DNA from: Sphagnum compactum
Lineage: Eukaryota; Bryophyta; Sphagnopsida; Sphagnales
Assembly (NCBI GenBank): GCA_965153455.1
Contig: OZ234494.1
Location: 15,066,001-15,130,000 of the forward strand
Length of the DNA stretch: 64,000 nucleotides
Reading direction: 5' to 3'
The notes under the pieces were generated by a model, which was given only the letters and a program-made list of their open reading frames with translations, was not told where the DNA came from and made no database searches. Numbering within the stretch: position 1 is the stretch's first letter; every line of letters begins with the position of its first letter. Shown in pieces: positions 1-10,055 of this stretch. A program made the translations under genes and the position numbers.

Positions 1-290
1 GTGTTATTTTATTACAAAATCATGATTGTAATGAGTCCATTTCCAATTTATTAAGGATTCTGATATTGTAACTTGTCTACAGTTAAAAGTCCCCCATGTG
101 ATGCAGAAATATTTATTTTAAATGATTTTAGTTTTGTATCATACTAAATTGTATAAGAATCATATAAATGAGTCCCTTTTCATAAAATGAACAAAAAAAT
201 TGACATGAAAAACATAGTCCAATCCATGAGGGTGTATAAAAATTGATGCAATGACGTTAAAAAATGGGCACTCTAGCTTGTAAACACTTG
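1..290. other. AT-rich intergenic sequence
   Basis: No gene or repeat is recognisable here. The sequence is AT-rich with short A and T runs and no open frame with coding character. Confidence 0.6.
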
Positions 291-900
291 TTGAGAGTAC
301 CCTTGTGGGATTTTTTCCTACAATAAAAAGTTGCAGGTTTGCCCCATCGAGCTTCTCTTGGTGCTAATAGAAGCTCGACGGGCATTTTTTCTTGAGCCAT
401 AGACCTAGGAAGAGAAGGAGGAATGAAGAAATAAGGGGAAGAGGAGGAAGAAGAGGACGAGGAGAAATAAGAAGGAAAAGGAAGAGGAAGAAGAAGAGGA
501 GTTGTAGAATCTTTTGCAGGCAAAAATTTCGAAGGGGTACTTTCGACACCAAGAGTACCCTTGCGAGATTTTTTCTTGTAAAAAAAAAGTCGAAGGAATG
601 CCCCATTGAGCTTCTTTCAGCATCAATAGAAACCTAGCAAGTGTTTTTTCTTGATCCACAAACCTAGGAGGAGGAGGAGAATGAAGAAATAAGAGGAAGA
701 GGACGAAGAATAAGGAAAAGGAAGAGGAAGAAGAGGATTTGCAAAAAAATTTGCAAAAACAAATCTCGCAAGGGTACCCTTTGCGTTAAGAGTACCATTG
801 TGAGATTTTTTCCCGCAAAAAAGAGTTGGAGTTTGCCCCATCAAACTTCTATCGAGAGAAGCCCGATGGGTGTTTTTTCTGGAGCCACATAACTAAAACA
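291..900. repeat. Three-copy hairpin-bearing tandem repeat with purine-rich spacers
   Basis: Three diverged copies start at the GAGTACC motifs near 295, 553 and 790, so the period is about 237-258 bp. Each copy reads GAGTACC, a TTTTTTC run, GCCCCATC, then an inverted repeat around CTTCT/AGAAG (copy one pairs TCGAGCTTCT with AGAAGCTCGA), and then a GCATTTTTTCTTG-like segment. A long GGA/GAA-rich strand follows in copies one and two. Open frames across it on both strands are Lys/Arg/Glu- or Ser/Phe/Leu-rich low-complexity reads and are not taken as genes. A related degenerate copy lies near 10780-10890. Confidence 0.75.
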
Positions 901-1728
901 CATGGGTGCATGCACAATAAAAGGAGCCAAAGCAGTTATCAAATGTAATGTGATACTATACCATGTCTACTTTGAAAGACAAGTTTGTGTAATGTATTTA
1001 TTCAAATTACTATTTTTTTTTGCAATCATATTTGTTTACTAATGATCTTGATCTTCTACAAATTTAGAGTCATTTAAAGTTTTGAAAGTCTTTTCATGCA
1101 CATAAAGCACTTAAAATGCAATTGTCAAATAATGCTTCTAGATTTGAACGTCCTTTTTGTTTATCAAATGTGCACCATTCATTCTTAAAATTTGAGAGGA
1201 GATTCATATTGATAATTAAAAGTGCAAAAGGAGTTGAGATTAATAAAAAACTTATTTGTTACGCATATCTATATATTTAGTTCAAACTTGCTTTTCGCCC
1301 TTTAAATTACAAAATTTGATGATGCGTCTTTGACAAAAGTTGTTCATTTTTATATGGTGAAGGGCATGGATAAATTTTATGGAGGGAAAAATATTAATTA
1401 AATAGTTTATTTCATTGATTTCTATCATGTTGTCTTGCAAAATGCATAAATTATGTTCAATTTTCAACTTTTGTATGTTTAAAAAATTATTTTATGTGAT
1501 AACTTCTTCCAAATAATGTAAAGTTCAATTTAATATAAAAATTTGGGATGTGTAGTTTATCTTGGAGATGTAATCACTTCTTATATTCAATGGATACACA
1601 TTTAGTTTTTTTGTACTCGAAATTCATTAATGTATATAAGTAGATAACATTGCCAAAAGTTGGGTGAAAATTTTTACATATTTCAAAGTGAATGGTGTAA
1701 AATATGATTAAACCCATTCATTACAAAA
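901..1728. other. AT-rich intergenic sequence
   Basis: No recognisable gene, RNA or repeat. The one 61-residue minus-strand frame (1282-1467) has no family resemblance. Confidence 0.6.
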
Positions 1729-1939
1729 CACTACGTCCTTAGTGCTTTTGGTTTTTTTTATTGTGAATGCACCCACGGGAAGAAAAAGAAGAAGGAAGAC
1801 AAAGAAGAAAAGGCACTATTAGGAAATGCGTCCTAGTTCACTATGGGTTTCTCTAGATTTTTGAGTGAATTTGGACATTTTTACTTAGTGCAATTGTTTA
1901 ACCCCTTAGTGAACAGGGACCAGTTGCAACGGACAATGA

Positions 1940-1968
1940 CTTGTTTCACTAGTACCTAGTGAAACAAG
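1940..1968. repeat. Perfect 13-bp-arm palindrome in CACTA-like subterminal region
   Basis: CTTGTTTCACTAG is followed by TAC and then its exact reverse complement CTAGTGAAACAAG. The CACTAG motif recurs as TTTCACTAGGTGAAA near 10620 in the opposite subterminal region. Confidence 0.8.
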
Positions 1969-2224
1969 ATTATTCTAAAGTGAAATACAATTTTACCAAA
2001 CCATTCACTTGCTAGTTAATTAACTAACCAATATGGAAATTCATTAAAATTTAATTATTTAATATATAATATTATTGATAATTTCATGATTTTTAAAACC
2101 TATTATTTATTGACACATGTCACTACCTACGCTAGGTTAAAAACCTAACCTAGGTAGGTAGGTAGGCCACATAATCAACCTAGGCACCTAACCTAAGAAT
2201 TCGGTAGGAGAATATTCGATCAAC

Positions 2225-2325
2225 ATGCCATTGTTGACTACACACAACGCCACCCATGAGGTTTGATCCCTTGACCTCTGGAATGGGGACAAACACCTTT
2301 ACCATCAAACCACCCCACTTGTTGT
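2225..2325 (-). repeat. tRNA-like / SINE-head-like segment
   Basis: On the minus strand an A-box-like TGGTTTGATGG is followed about 45 bases later by GAGGTCAAGGGATCAAACCTC. That resembles the B-box region of tRNA-derived SINEs (consensus GGTTCRANNCC) with one or two mismatches. No cloverleaf is complete and no flanking duplication was found, so this is a decayed SINE head or tRNA relic and not a tRNA gene. Confidence 0.4.
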
Positions 2326-2639
2326 GATAATATGTTACATTACATTCTATTTATCAAATACTTCATTTTAAACATTACAAAAACATAAACTTTGAAAATT
2401 CATATCTTATTGAAATTTTGTTCAAATGAAATGATTCGAGTTTACTTTTTTTTTAAATTCAATAATGTACATAATTACATTTATTTCCTTTCGAAAGTTT
2501 AAAATCATTTGAACAAAAAAAAAGTTGAATATCATTATTCAATAACATTTCAATGACCATTCTTTTGAAAAAAAAAAAGTTTAGTAAATGGATTTGTTTT
2601 TGTTAATATAATAATACTACCTATGTTAAAATACTTTCA

Positions 2640-3898
2640 ATTATTATGTGACTATTTTTCATTAATTTAAATTATTTCACCCTACATTATTTACGGTTAT
2701 TTATGGCTATTCTAAATTATTTTTGGTTATTTTTGGCTATTTCACCTTCGGTTACTTTTGGGTATTTTAAATTATTTTTGGTTATTTTAACTTATTTCAC
2801 CTTAAACTATTTTCAGCTATTGTAAGTTTTTTTGGTTATTTTATGTTATTTTTGGCTATTGTAAATTATTTCAATTTAGACTACTTGTAGTTATTATAAA
2901 TTACTTTTGGTTATTTTAACTTATTTCACCTTAGGCTATTTTTAGCTATTATAAGTTTTTTTTGTCTATTCTATGTTATTTTTGGCTATTGTAAATTATT
3001 TCAATTTAGACTACTTGTAGCTATTATAAGTTACTTTTGGCTATTGAAAATTATTTCACCTTAAGTTATTTTCGTTTATTATAAATTATTTCACCTTAGA
3101 TTATTTTTGGCAATTCTAAGTAATTATAATATATGGCTATTGGTTGTTTTTTTATTAGTGTTATTAGTGGTGATTAATGGCTATTGGTACCTATTCTATT
3201 TGTGCCTATCAATGTTTTTTAGTGGTTATTCCATTAATAGTTATTGGTGGTTGTTCTATTAATGGCCATTAATAGTTATTCTATTGGTGGTTATTCGTGG
3301 TTATTCTATTGGTGGCTATTCTATTAATAGCTACTATTGACTATTCCATTAATGACTATTGGTGGCTATTCTATTAATGGATACTAGTGGCTATTCTATT
3401 AATAGCTACTAGTGGCTATTCTATTAATGATTATTTGTGATTAATGTATTAATGGCTATTCGTGATTAATGTATTAATGGCTATTGTTGATAGTTTATTA
3501 ATGGCTATTCGTGATTAATTTATTAATGGCTATTGGTGGCTATTCTATTAATGGCTATTGGTGGCTATTCTATTAATGGCTATTGGTGGTTATTCTATTA
3601 ATGGCTATTTGTGGTTATTTTATTAATGGCTATTGGTGGCTATTCTATTAATGGCTATTGGTGGCTATTCTATTAATGGTTATTGGTGGTTATTCTATTA
3701 ATGGTTATTGGTGGCCATTCTATTAATGGTTATTAGTGATTATTTCGTTAAGCCATTGGTGGTTATTTTATTAATGATTATTGATGGCTATTTTATTAAT
3801 GGTTATTTTATTATAAGTTATTGTTGGTTATTATATTTTATATTACAACTATTGGTGATTATTGTATTATAAATTATTGTTTGATATTCTATGTTATT
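2640..3898. repeat. AT-rich GGCTATT satellite array (left part)
   Basis: The motif GGCTATT with TTATT, GGTTATT and CTATTAAT recurs throughout. From about 3529 to 3740 it settles into a 25-bp unit (GGCTATTGGTGGCTATT plus CTATTAAT). Before 3100 the unit is looser, alternating TTATTTTTGGCTATT and TTATTTCACC. The array is interrupted by the gypsy insertion and resumes at 10056. Confidence 0.85.
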
Positions 3899-3902
3899 GT
3901 TA
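3899..3902. repeat. Probable target site duplication of gypsy element (left)
   Basis: GTTA here, with a following T shared with the element end, matches GTTA(T) at 10056-10059 just after the right LTR. Confidence 0.55.
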
Positions 3903-4164
3903 TGGACCGACTACAAACAAGTGGAGAATTACAAGACAAGACAAGCTTTATTGACCCATCAATTGGTGTTGATCTGCTAAAGGGTTGTTCTCCAGACTAT
4001 CTCCTTTTATAACCCTGAGCCATACTAGTCCCAAAATATCCTAGGCCATGATATTGCCAAAAGTATCCCAAAATATCCTAGGCCATGATATTGCCAAAAG
4101 TATCCCAAAATATCCTAGGACATGACATTGCCAAAAGTATCCCAAAATATCCTAGGCCATGACA
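3903..4164 (-). repeat. 3' LTR of gypsy element
   Basis: Positions 3967-4164 match the right LTR (9858-10055) with one or two differences. The outer 64 bp (3903-3966) have no counterpart in the right LTR and carry an AATAAA signal in element sense (GTCAATAAAGC), so they look like R/U5. The 37-bp unit starting CCCAAAATATCCTAGGCCAT repeats about 3.6 times from 4030 to 4164. A TATAAAA box in element sense lies at 4005-4011. The LTR ends are TG and CA. Confidence 0.88.
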
Positions 4165-4177
4165 TTATCCTCTCCTT
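4165..4177 (-). other. Polypurine tract of gypsy element
   Basis: In element sense AAGGAGAGGATAA lies directly against the 3' LTR, as needed for plus-strand priming. Its last three bases are also the pol stop codon. Confidence 0.75.
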
Positions 4178-7100
4178 AAGCGACATCTTCTAGATGGAGC
4201 CGGTTTGTTAGGATATCGTTGGTGAAACCGATTAACTAAGTCTTGGGCATGAACTAGGTTTCCAGCAGGCTCCCAAGTAGCTTCAAAAGGAGGATAACCT
4301 CGCCAAAAGACAAGGTACAGGAGCTTTCCACGAATCTTCTTGGAGTCCAAGACCTCCTGAACTTCAAACTCTTCTTGGCCTTCAATTTCGACTGGAGCTG
4401 GGGGTTCTTGATGACGTTCTGGGATCGGGTTTTCATGATAGGGCTCAAGCAGGGAGACATGGAAAACATTGTGGATTTTGAACTGGGGTGGAAGCTCCAA
4501 CTGGCAAGCCACTAGACCAACCAATTTGGCGATTTTGAAAGGTCCGAGGCGCTTGTAATCCAACTTGGCACATGGGCGAGTGGTAGCAATGTTCTTTCTG
4601 AGAAGCCAGACCTTGTCTCCAACCTTGAAGTTTGGATGGTCCTTGCGTCGGCGGTCTGCTTGCTTCTTTTGCCACTGCTGTGTTAGCTTGAGTTCTGCCA
4701 TAAGGTTCTGTTGAACCTGTCCAAGCCTCGTGGCCCTTTCTTCAGCCGAGGGGTTTACGGAGTCTCCAGGAATTTCAAGGCTGAACCTGGGATGAAAACT
4801 GTAATTGGCAAAGAATGGACTGATCCCGGTCGATGCATGTGTTGTGTTATTATAAGCAAACTCTGCTTGAGATAGTAGGTCCAGCCAGTCGTCCTGTTGG
4901 TAGTTCACAGTGCAGTGAAGGTATTGCTCGAGTGTCTGGTTTGTCCGTTCGGTTTGTCCATCTGTCTCAGGGTGGAAAGCTGAAGATAGCCGAATGTCAA
5001 CTCCAAGAAGCTCGAATAGACGATGCCAGAACTTGGATGCAAACTGAGGACCTCTGTCGGACATAATTTCCTCGGGGAGTCCATGCAGTCGGACGATCCC
5101 GTCCAGAATTAATTGAGCTGTCTCTTCTGCCGTGATTGACTTGGAACAAGGGGTGAAATGGGCCATTTTGGTGAGTCGATCGACCACAACCAGTATTGAA
5201 TTCTTGGTTCTGATAGTAGGGAGGTCCGTGATGAAGTCCATTGCAATAGATCCCCAAGGTCGGCTAGGAATCGACAGAGGCTGTAGGAGTCCAAACGGGC
5301 GATGCCTTGGAGCCTTGGATCGAGCACATGTATCACAAGACTTGACATACTCCCGTAGCATCTTGTTCATTTTGGGCCACCAATAAGTCCTTGACACTAG
5401 TTCGTGAGTCCGTGCCATTCCAAAGTGACCTGCCAGGGTGTTGTCGTGGCATTCCCTCAGGATTTTTAGGCGTATAGGTCCTTCGGGTACATAAATCAGG
5501 TTATTTCGAAGGAGAAGTCCGTCTTGCTGCTCAAATTGATCCAAGTCATCACGATTTGGGTTCCTTGGTCGTTCCTGGAGTTCCTTCTTGATGTTGGTAG
5601 CCCAGGTGTCTTCCTCAGTTGCTATCTTGATGTCCCTGACAAGGTATGAGTCTGGGAGGGTGCTGATTGTTGCTGCAACTCGAAATTGCTTGGGGTTGAG
5701 TAAAGTCTGGTTCTGCTGGCCGTAGGCCTCATCCCCCGCTCGAAGTTCATATTCTGAACGACGAGATAGCGCGTCAGCTTTCCCTTGCTGGGTGCCGGGT
5801 TGATACTGAATCTCAAAGTCGAAATCAGCTAGGAAGATAGACCAGCGTGCCTGGCGACGATTTAAGGTCCGAGTAGTTGTGAAATAAAGGAGATTCTTGT
5901 GATCTGTCAGAACTTAGACTCGATGTTGAGCTCCGGCAAGATACGGTCTCCACTGCTCGAATGCCGTGATGATTGCCAGGAGTTCCTTATCGTAGACCTG
6001 GTAGTTGATTTCGGCACTGGTTAACTTCCGTGAATAGAAAGCAACTGGATGCAACAACCCATCTATTCCAAATTGAGATAGAATAGCTCCTAAGGCAAAA
6101 TCTGAAGCGTCCGTTTCCACAATGAATGGCTTGGCAGGATCGGGATGTATCAGGATGGGTGCAGAGGTGAATGCCATCTTGAGAGTATCAAAAGCAGCCT
6201 GGGTCGTTGGATTCCACGAGAAGGGCTTGTCTTTGCAAGTCAGGGTTATTAACGGTGTTGTGATCTTGGAGTAGCCTTTGATAAACCGACGATAGAAGTT
6301 GGCAAACCCTAGGAAGCGTTGAACGTCCTTGACCGAGGATGGAGTAGCCCAACACTGGATGGTCTCGACCTTTGACTTGTCCATGAAAATGCCATCTGGA
6401 GAGATCACGTAGCCGAGGAACGCCACTGAAGATTTGTCGAATTCACATTTTTCCAACTTGGCGTATAAGCCATGCTCCCGCAGCGTCGCAAGCACCAATC
6501 GTACATGTTTGTCGTGGGTTTCCTGGTCCTTGGAAAAGATTAAAATGTCATCCAAATAGACCACGACAAATTCGTCCATGTAATCCCGGAAGATATCATT
6601 CATCAGATGCTGAAAGACTGCGGGTGCATTGGTGAGGCCGAAGGGCATGACCGTGTATTCGAAGTGGCCATAGCGTGTGCGAAAAGCTGTCTTCCATTCA
6701 TCACCAGGGCGAATCCTGAGTAAGTTGTAGGCTCCACGGAGGTCAAGCTTGGTGAAGATCTTCCCGGTACGTAGTCGATCTAGGAGACCTGAAATCAAAG
6801 GCAAAGGATATCGATTCTTTTTTGTTATCTTGTTGAGTCCACGATAATCCACACAAAGTCGAAGGGAGCCATCCTTCTTCTTAACAAACAAAATTGGGGC
6901 GCCGACTGGAGACTTGGAATGCTGAATGAACCCCTTGGCAAGATTTTCAGTAAGGTAATCACGCAGGGCTTGGAGTTCCGGTTCCGATAAGCCATAGATA
7001 GGACCAAAGGGTGGTGAGTGTCCTTCTTCTAGATCAATCGGGCAGTCATATGGACTATGGGCGGGGAGCTGATCAGCATTAATCTTTTCAAAAACATCAA

Positions 7101-8019
7101 CAAAGTCCTTGTACTTCTTGGGAAGTTTGACAGGTGTTGGTTCCGATTGGGGGTTTGTGGTGTTGGCTGGGTTGACATGGATGGCGAAGACTTGAAGATT
7201 CTTAGCAGCCCGATAGAAAGGGACAGCTCTATCAACGAAGATCTGGACAGGGTTGGTTTTCTGGGCAGAATTCTTGACAAGATTCTTGACAGGACAAGGT
7301 TTCGTTCTGACCAATCGGGGGTTCTTGACTGCAGGATTTGACATAACAGACTTGATAAAACTGGAATTGGTTCCGACCCTCTTTGGGTTCTCGACCACAG
7401 GGTTCTTGGCAGGACTGGACAAAGTGTTTTTCTGAGCGTGGGGTTCTTGAGAGGTGCATCGTTGTGCGTTGAAGGTGAGGGTTCTAGATCGCCAATCAAT
7501 GATAGGGTTGTGTGCTTCTAGCCAAGGCAGACCAAGGATGATGGGATGGTGAGGGGTGGAAATGATGTTGAGAACAATCTTCTCCGTGTGCTTGCCGATA
7601 TAGAGTTCTAGAGGGGTTGTCTCGTGTGTGATTGCACCAGAAGCAATGGTTCTCCCATCAATAACCTCTACCGGAACAGGGGTTGACTTCTTGACCACAG
7701 GGATGTTGTGTTGGACGACAAATGTTTGGTCGATGAAAGAAGAGGTGGTGCCGGAGTCCACCAAAGCTGACACTTGTGGTATGTCTTCTGGAATACGAAT
7801 GATGTCCACATACTGAGTGAAACTGGGACTGGGACCAACAGCGGAACAGGAGCCTTTGCAAAGGTGGTGTTGGGTGAGATCCAGTCGCACGGCTCCTACT
7901 GTGACTGGATGTTCTTGTTTTCCAACTCCTGGGGAGTTTCCACAGCTTGTACCTGAAGTTTGACAAGCTTTTGAGGGCATTGACGAGCTATATGCCCTGG
8001 GTTGCCACAGTAAAGACAT
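4165..8019 (-). pseudogene. pol: Gypsy pol polyprotein with one in-frame stop (PR-RT-RNaseH-IN-chromodomain)
   Basis: One continuous frame of 1,284 codons before its terminal stop is broken only by a TAA at 5914-5916 (codon 702), inside RNase H. In order: protease DSGTTSSF (Asp near residue 88); reverse transcriptase about residues 340-510 with YLDD at 488-491; RNase H with TDASDFALGA and YDKELLAI before the stop and TDHKNL after it; integrase with an H-H-C-C finger (CDTCARSK), catalytic Asp in MDFITDLP and SDRGPQF and Glu in TDGQTERTNQ; a GPF-type module (KRLGPFKI); and a C-terminal chromodomain (FEVQEVLDSKK, YLVFWRGYP, TWEPAGNL). The frame opens at 8064 and overlaps gag in the -1 frame, which implies -1 frameshifting. 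ATG 8019 is only the first Met. The stop fits one C-to-T change in a Gln codon. The rest looks functional. Confidence 0.93.
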
Positions 8020-8870
8020 AGATTGTTTGTCCTTCGGCGAAGTTTCTCGGCTTCTGTCAAAGATTTAAACTTAGCTGTGTCGATCTGCATCGGAGCAGGT
8101 CCAAAAGAGGCAGGTCGGGCAACTGGTGTTGTTTGGGGAACTAAGGGGAGCGTAATAGGCCGACTGTTCCAAAGCTGGGCGTTGGAGGTGACTTTCTTTT
8201 CCTAGCGACGTTCGAACAGACGATTATCGCACCGAATTGCCTGGGTGATGGCTTCACTGAAGGAAGAAGGGTCTGCAAGTGTCAACAAAAGATCTTGAAC
8301 ATCATCACGAAGCCCACAGCGAAACTGATCAATCAAGGCAGCTTCTCCCCAATTGACGTCACAGGCAAGCTGCCTGAATTCTGAAGCGTAGACGATGGCC
8401 GAACGTGTCCCTTGCTGGAGGCGACGCAGCTTGTTGGCTGAAGTCCTGGCCTTATCACTGTCCCCAAATACTGCTTCAAATTCCGCCATAAAGGCGTTGA
8501 AATCTTGTAGAAGAGGGGATGATGTTTCCAGGATGGGAGTAAACCATGCTGCAGCTGTCCCAGTGAGTAGGGTTCCAACAAATCCTACACGAGTGGTGTC
8601 ATCAAAATAACGACGGGGGTGTAGTTGCATGATCAGGCGTACCTGGCTGACAAAGCCTCGAAATTTGAGGCGCGTTCCATCAAACTTTTCTGGCAGATTG
8701 ATCTTGGGTTCTTGGGCGGCCATTGCAAGAGTAGGAAGTACTGGGGCAGGAGGTGGTGGCTGATTCTGTAGGCGGGTCACCGAGTCTCTAAGCATGGCAT
8801 TTTCTTGTTGAAGGTGTTGAAGGGCGGCGAGGATTTGAGTGAGATCGATGTTGGATTCTAAGTTGTCCAT
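7896..8870 (-). pseudogene. gag: Gypsy gag with zinc knuckle, one in-frame stop
   Basis: The frame runs from ATG 8870 (MDNLESNID) to the TGA ending at 7896, about 324 codons, with a single TAG at 8202-8204. The first part holds the retrotransposon Gag capsid-like region (INLPEKFDGTRLKFRGFVSQ, then TGTAAAWFTPIL, then EFRQLACDVNWGEAALIDQF). After the stop the same frame carries a CCHC zinc knuckle, [14 protein letters not shown], for RNA binding. A proline-rich stretch (QPPPPAPVLP) lies near the N terminus. In-frame GTG 8885 is possible but ATG 8870 is preferred. The last 169 nt overlap pol in the -1 frame. I could not find a canonical X XXY YYZ slippery heptamer in the overlap. The TAG could come from one C-to-T change. 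Confidence 0.88.
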
Positions 8871-9857
8871 GGTGGTAGTTCTCACACTTTTGTGCTTTCA
8901 ATCTTCGCACTTGAAACTTCAGATGCTTGGATCTCTCTCAATACAAGTCCAAATGACATGAAATTTCTCTCACACATATATTCCTATATGATCTATAAGA
9001 TCACAAAGTTACAGACCCAAAAAAGCTTACACAAAGGAGATATGACCAAAAAACCAGATCTGCACTTGAAACTTCAGATGCTTGAATCTCTCTCAATACA
9101 AGTCCAAATGACATGAAATTTCTCTCACACATATATTCCTATATGATCTATAAGATCACAAAGTTACAGACCCAAAAAAGCTTACACAAAGGAGATATGA
9201 CCAAAAAACCAGATTTGCACTTGAAACTTCAGATGCTTGGATCTCTCTCAATACAAGTCTAAATGACATGAAATTTCTCTCACACATATATTCCTATATG
9301 ATCTATAAGATCACAAAGTTACAGACCCAAAAAAGCTTACACAAAGGAGATATGACCAAAAAACCAGATCTGCACTTGAAACTTCAGATGCTTGAATCTC
9401 TCTCAATACAAGTCCAAATGATATGAAATTTCCCTCACACATATATTCCTATATGATCTATAAGATCACAAAGTTACAGACCCAAAAATGCTTACACAAA
9501 GGAGATATGACCAAAAAACCAGATCTGCACTTGAAACTTCAGATGCTTGAATCTCTCTCAATACAAGTCCAAATGACATGAAATTTCTCTCACACATATA
9601 TTCCTATATGATCTATAAGATCACAAAGTTACAAACCCAGAAAAGCTTACACAAAGGAGATATGACCAAAAAACCAGATCTGCACTTGAAACTTCAGATG
9701 CTTGGATCTCTCTCAAAACATATCCTTTTCTTTTGAAACTTTGAGAGTAGAAGCGTCCTATAGTCTTCTATAACCTTTCCAAGTTTCACTCCAATATACC
9801 TCTAGCTACTTACTGAAACAACAAAACAAACAAAGAAGAAGAAGGAGCAGATCAAAC
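8871..9857 (-). other. Gypsy 5' leader (untranslated)
   Basis: About 990 bp separate the 5' LTR from gag, which is long for this element class. It holds the 155-bp tandem array and, next to the LTR, a segment (about 9717-9789) that also matches the copia leader. Confidence 0.8.
8907..9719 (-). repeat. 155-bp tandem array in gypsy leader (5 full copies plus a partial)
   Basis: The motif GCACTTGAAACTTCAGATGC begins at 8907, 9062, 9217, 9372, 9527 and 9682, an exact 155-bp step each time. The last copy is cut after about 38 bp. Copies differ only at scattered single bases, so amplification was recent. In element sense the unit includes TTGGTCATATCTCCTTTGTG and GAGAGAAATTTCATGTCATT. The same unit occurs once in the copia leader at about 15430-15588. 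Confidence 0.95.
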
Positions 9858-9869
9858 TGTTGATCTGCT
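9846..9869 (-). promoter_or_regulatory. Perfect inverted repeat across the 5' LTR/internal junction (candidate self-primer site)
   Basis: AGCAGATCAA (9846-9855) and TTGATCTGCT (9860-9869) are exact reverse complements separated by 4 bases. In element sense the LTR-side arm starts about 33 nt after the first T of the TATA box, where transcription should start. The other arm lies directly inside the LTR, the usual primer-binding position. No tRNA-complementary TGG primer site is visible. Self-priming is known for Tf1/sushi-type elements. Confidence 0.5.
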
Positions 9870-10055
9870 AAAGGGTTGTTCCCCAGACTATCTCCTTTTA
9901 TAACCCTGAGCCATACTAGTCCCAAAATATCCTAGGCCATGATATTGCCAAAAGTATCCCAAAATATCCTAAGCCATGATATTGCCAAAAGTATCCCAAA
10001 ATATCCTAGGACATGACATTGCCAAAAGTATCCCAAAATATCCTAGGCCATGACA
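9858..10055 (-). repeat. 5' LTR of gypsy element (lacks the outer 64 bp seen in the 3' LTR)
   Basis: It matches 3967-4164 over 198 bp with about two differences, including the 37-bp internal repeats and the TATA box. The 64-bp R/U5-like segment of the other LTR is absent next to the internal region. It is bounded by TG and CA. Confidence 0.88.
9896..9902 (-). promoter_or_regulatory. TATA box of gypsy LTR promoter
   Basis: TATAAAA in element sense (TTTTATA on plus). It is conserved in the other LTR at 4005-4011. A start about 30 nt downstream falls at the AGCAGATCAA arm of the junction hairpin. Confidence 0.6.

Larger units (their letters stand above)
3903..10055 (-). mobile_element. Ty3/gypsy chromovirus (LTR retrotransposon), young, pol and gag each interrupted once
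   Basis: The whole element is about 6.15 kb on the minus strand: 5' LTR at right, leader with tandem array, gag, pol (protease, reverse transcriptase, RNase H, integrase, chromodomain), polypurine tract, and 3' LTR at left. The two LTRs differ at about 2 of 198 shared positions, so insertion was recent. It lies in the GGCTATT satellite, which continues on both sides. The protease-RT-RNaseH-integrase order defines Ty3/gypsy, and the C-terminal chromodomain places it among chromoviruses. Tcn1-like chromoviruses of seed-free plants and fungi are the closest idea, but only a phylogeny could settle this. Confidence 0.92.

Noticed and set aside
257-844. Overlapping Lys/Arg/Glu-rich or Ser/Phe/Leu-rich frames of 70-90 codons on both strands
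   Set aside because: They are translations of a purine-rich tandem repeat. Both strands stay open because the composition avoids stops, and no domain or codon bias supports coding.
7029-7499. 156-codon minus frame overlapping pol
   Set aside because: It is a shadow of the gypsy pol linker in another frame. Its Arg/Ser/Pro composition reflects the repeated Lys/Asn/Pro codons of the real frame.
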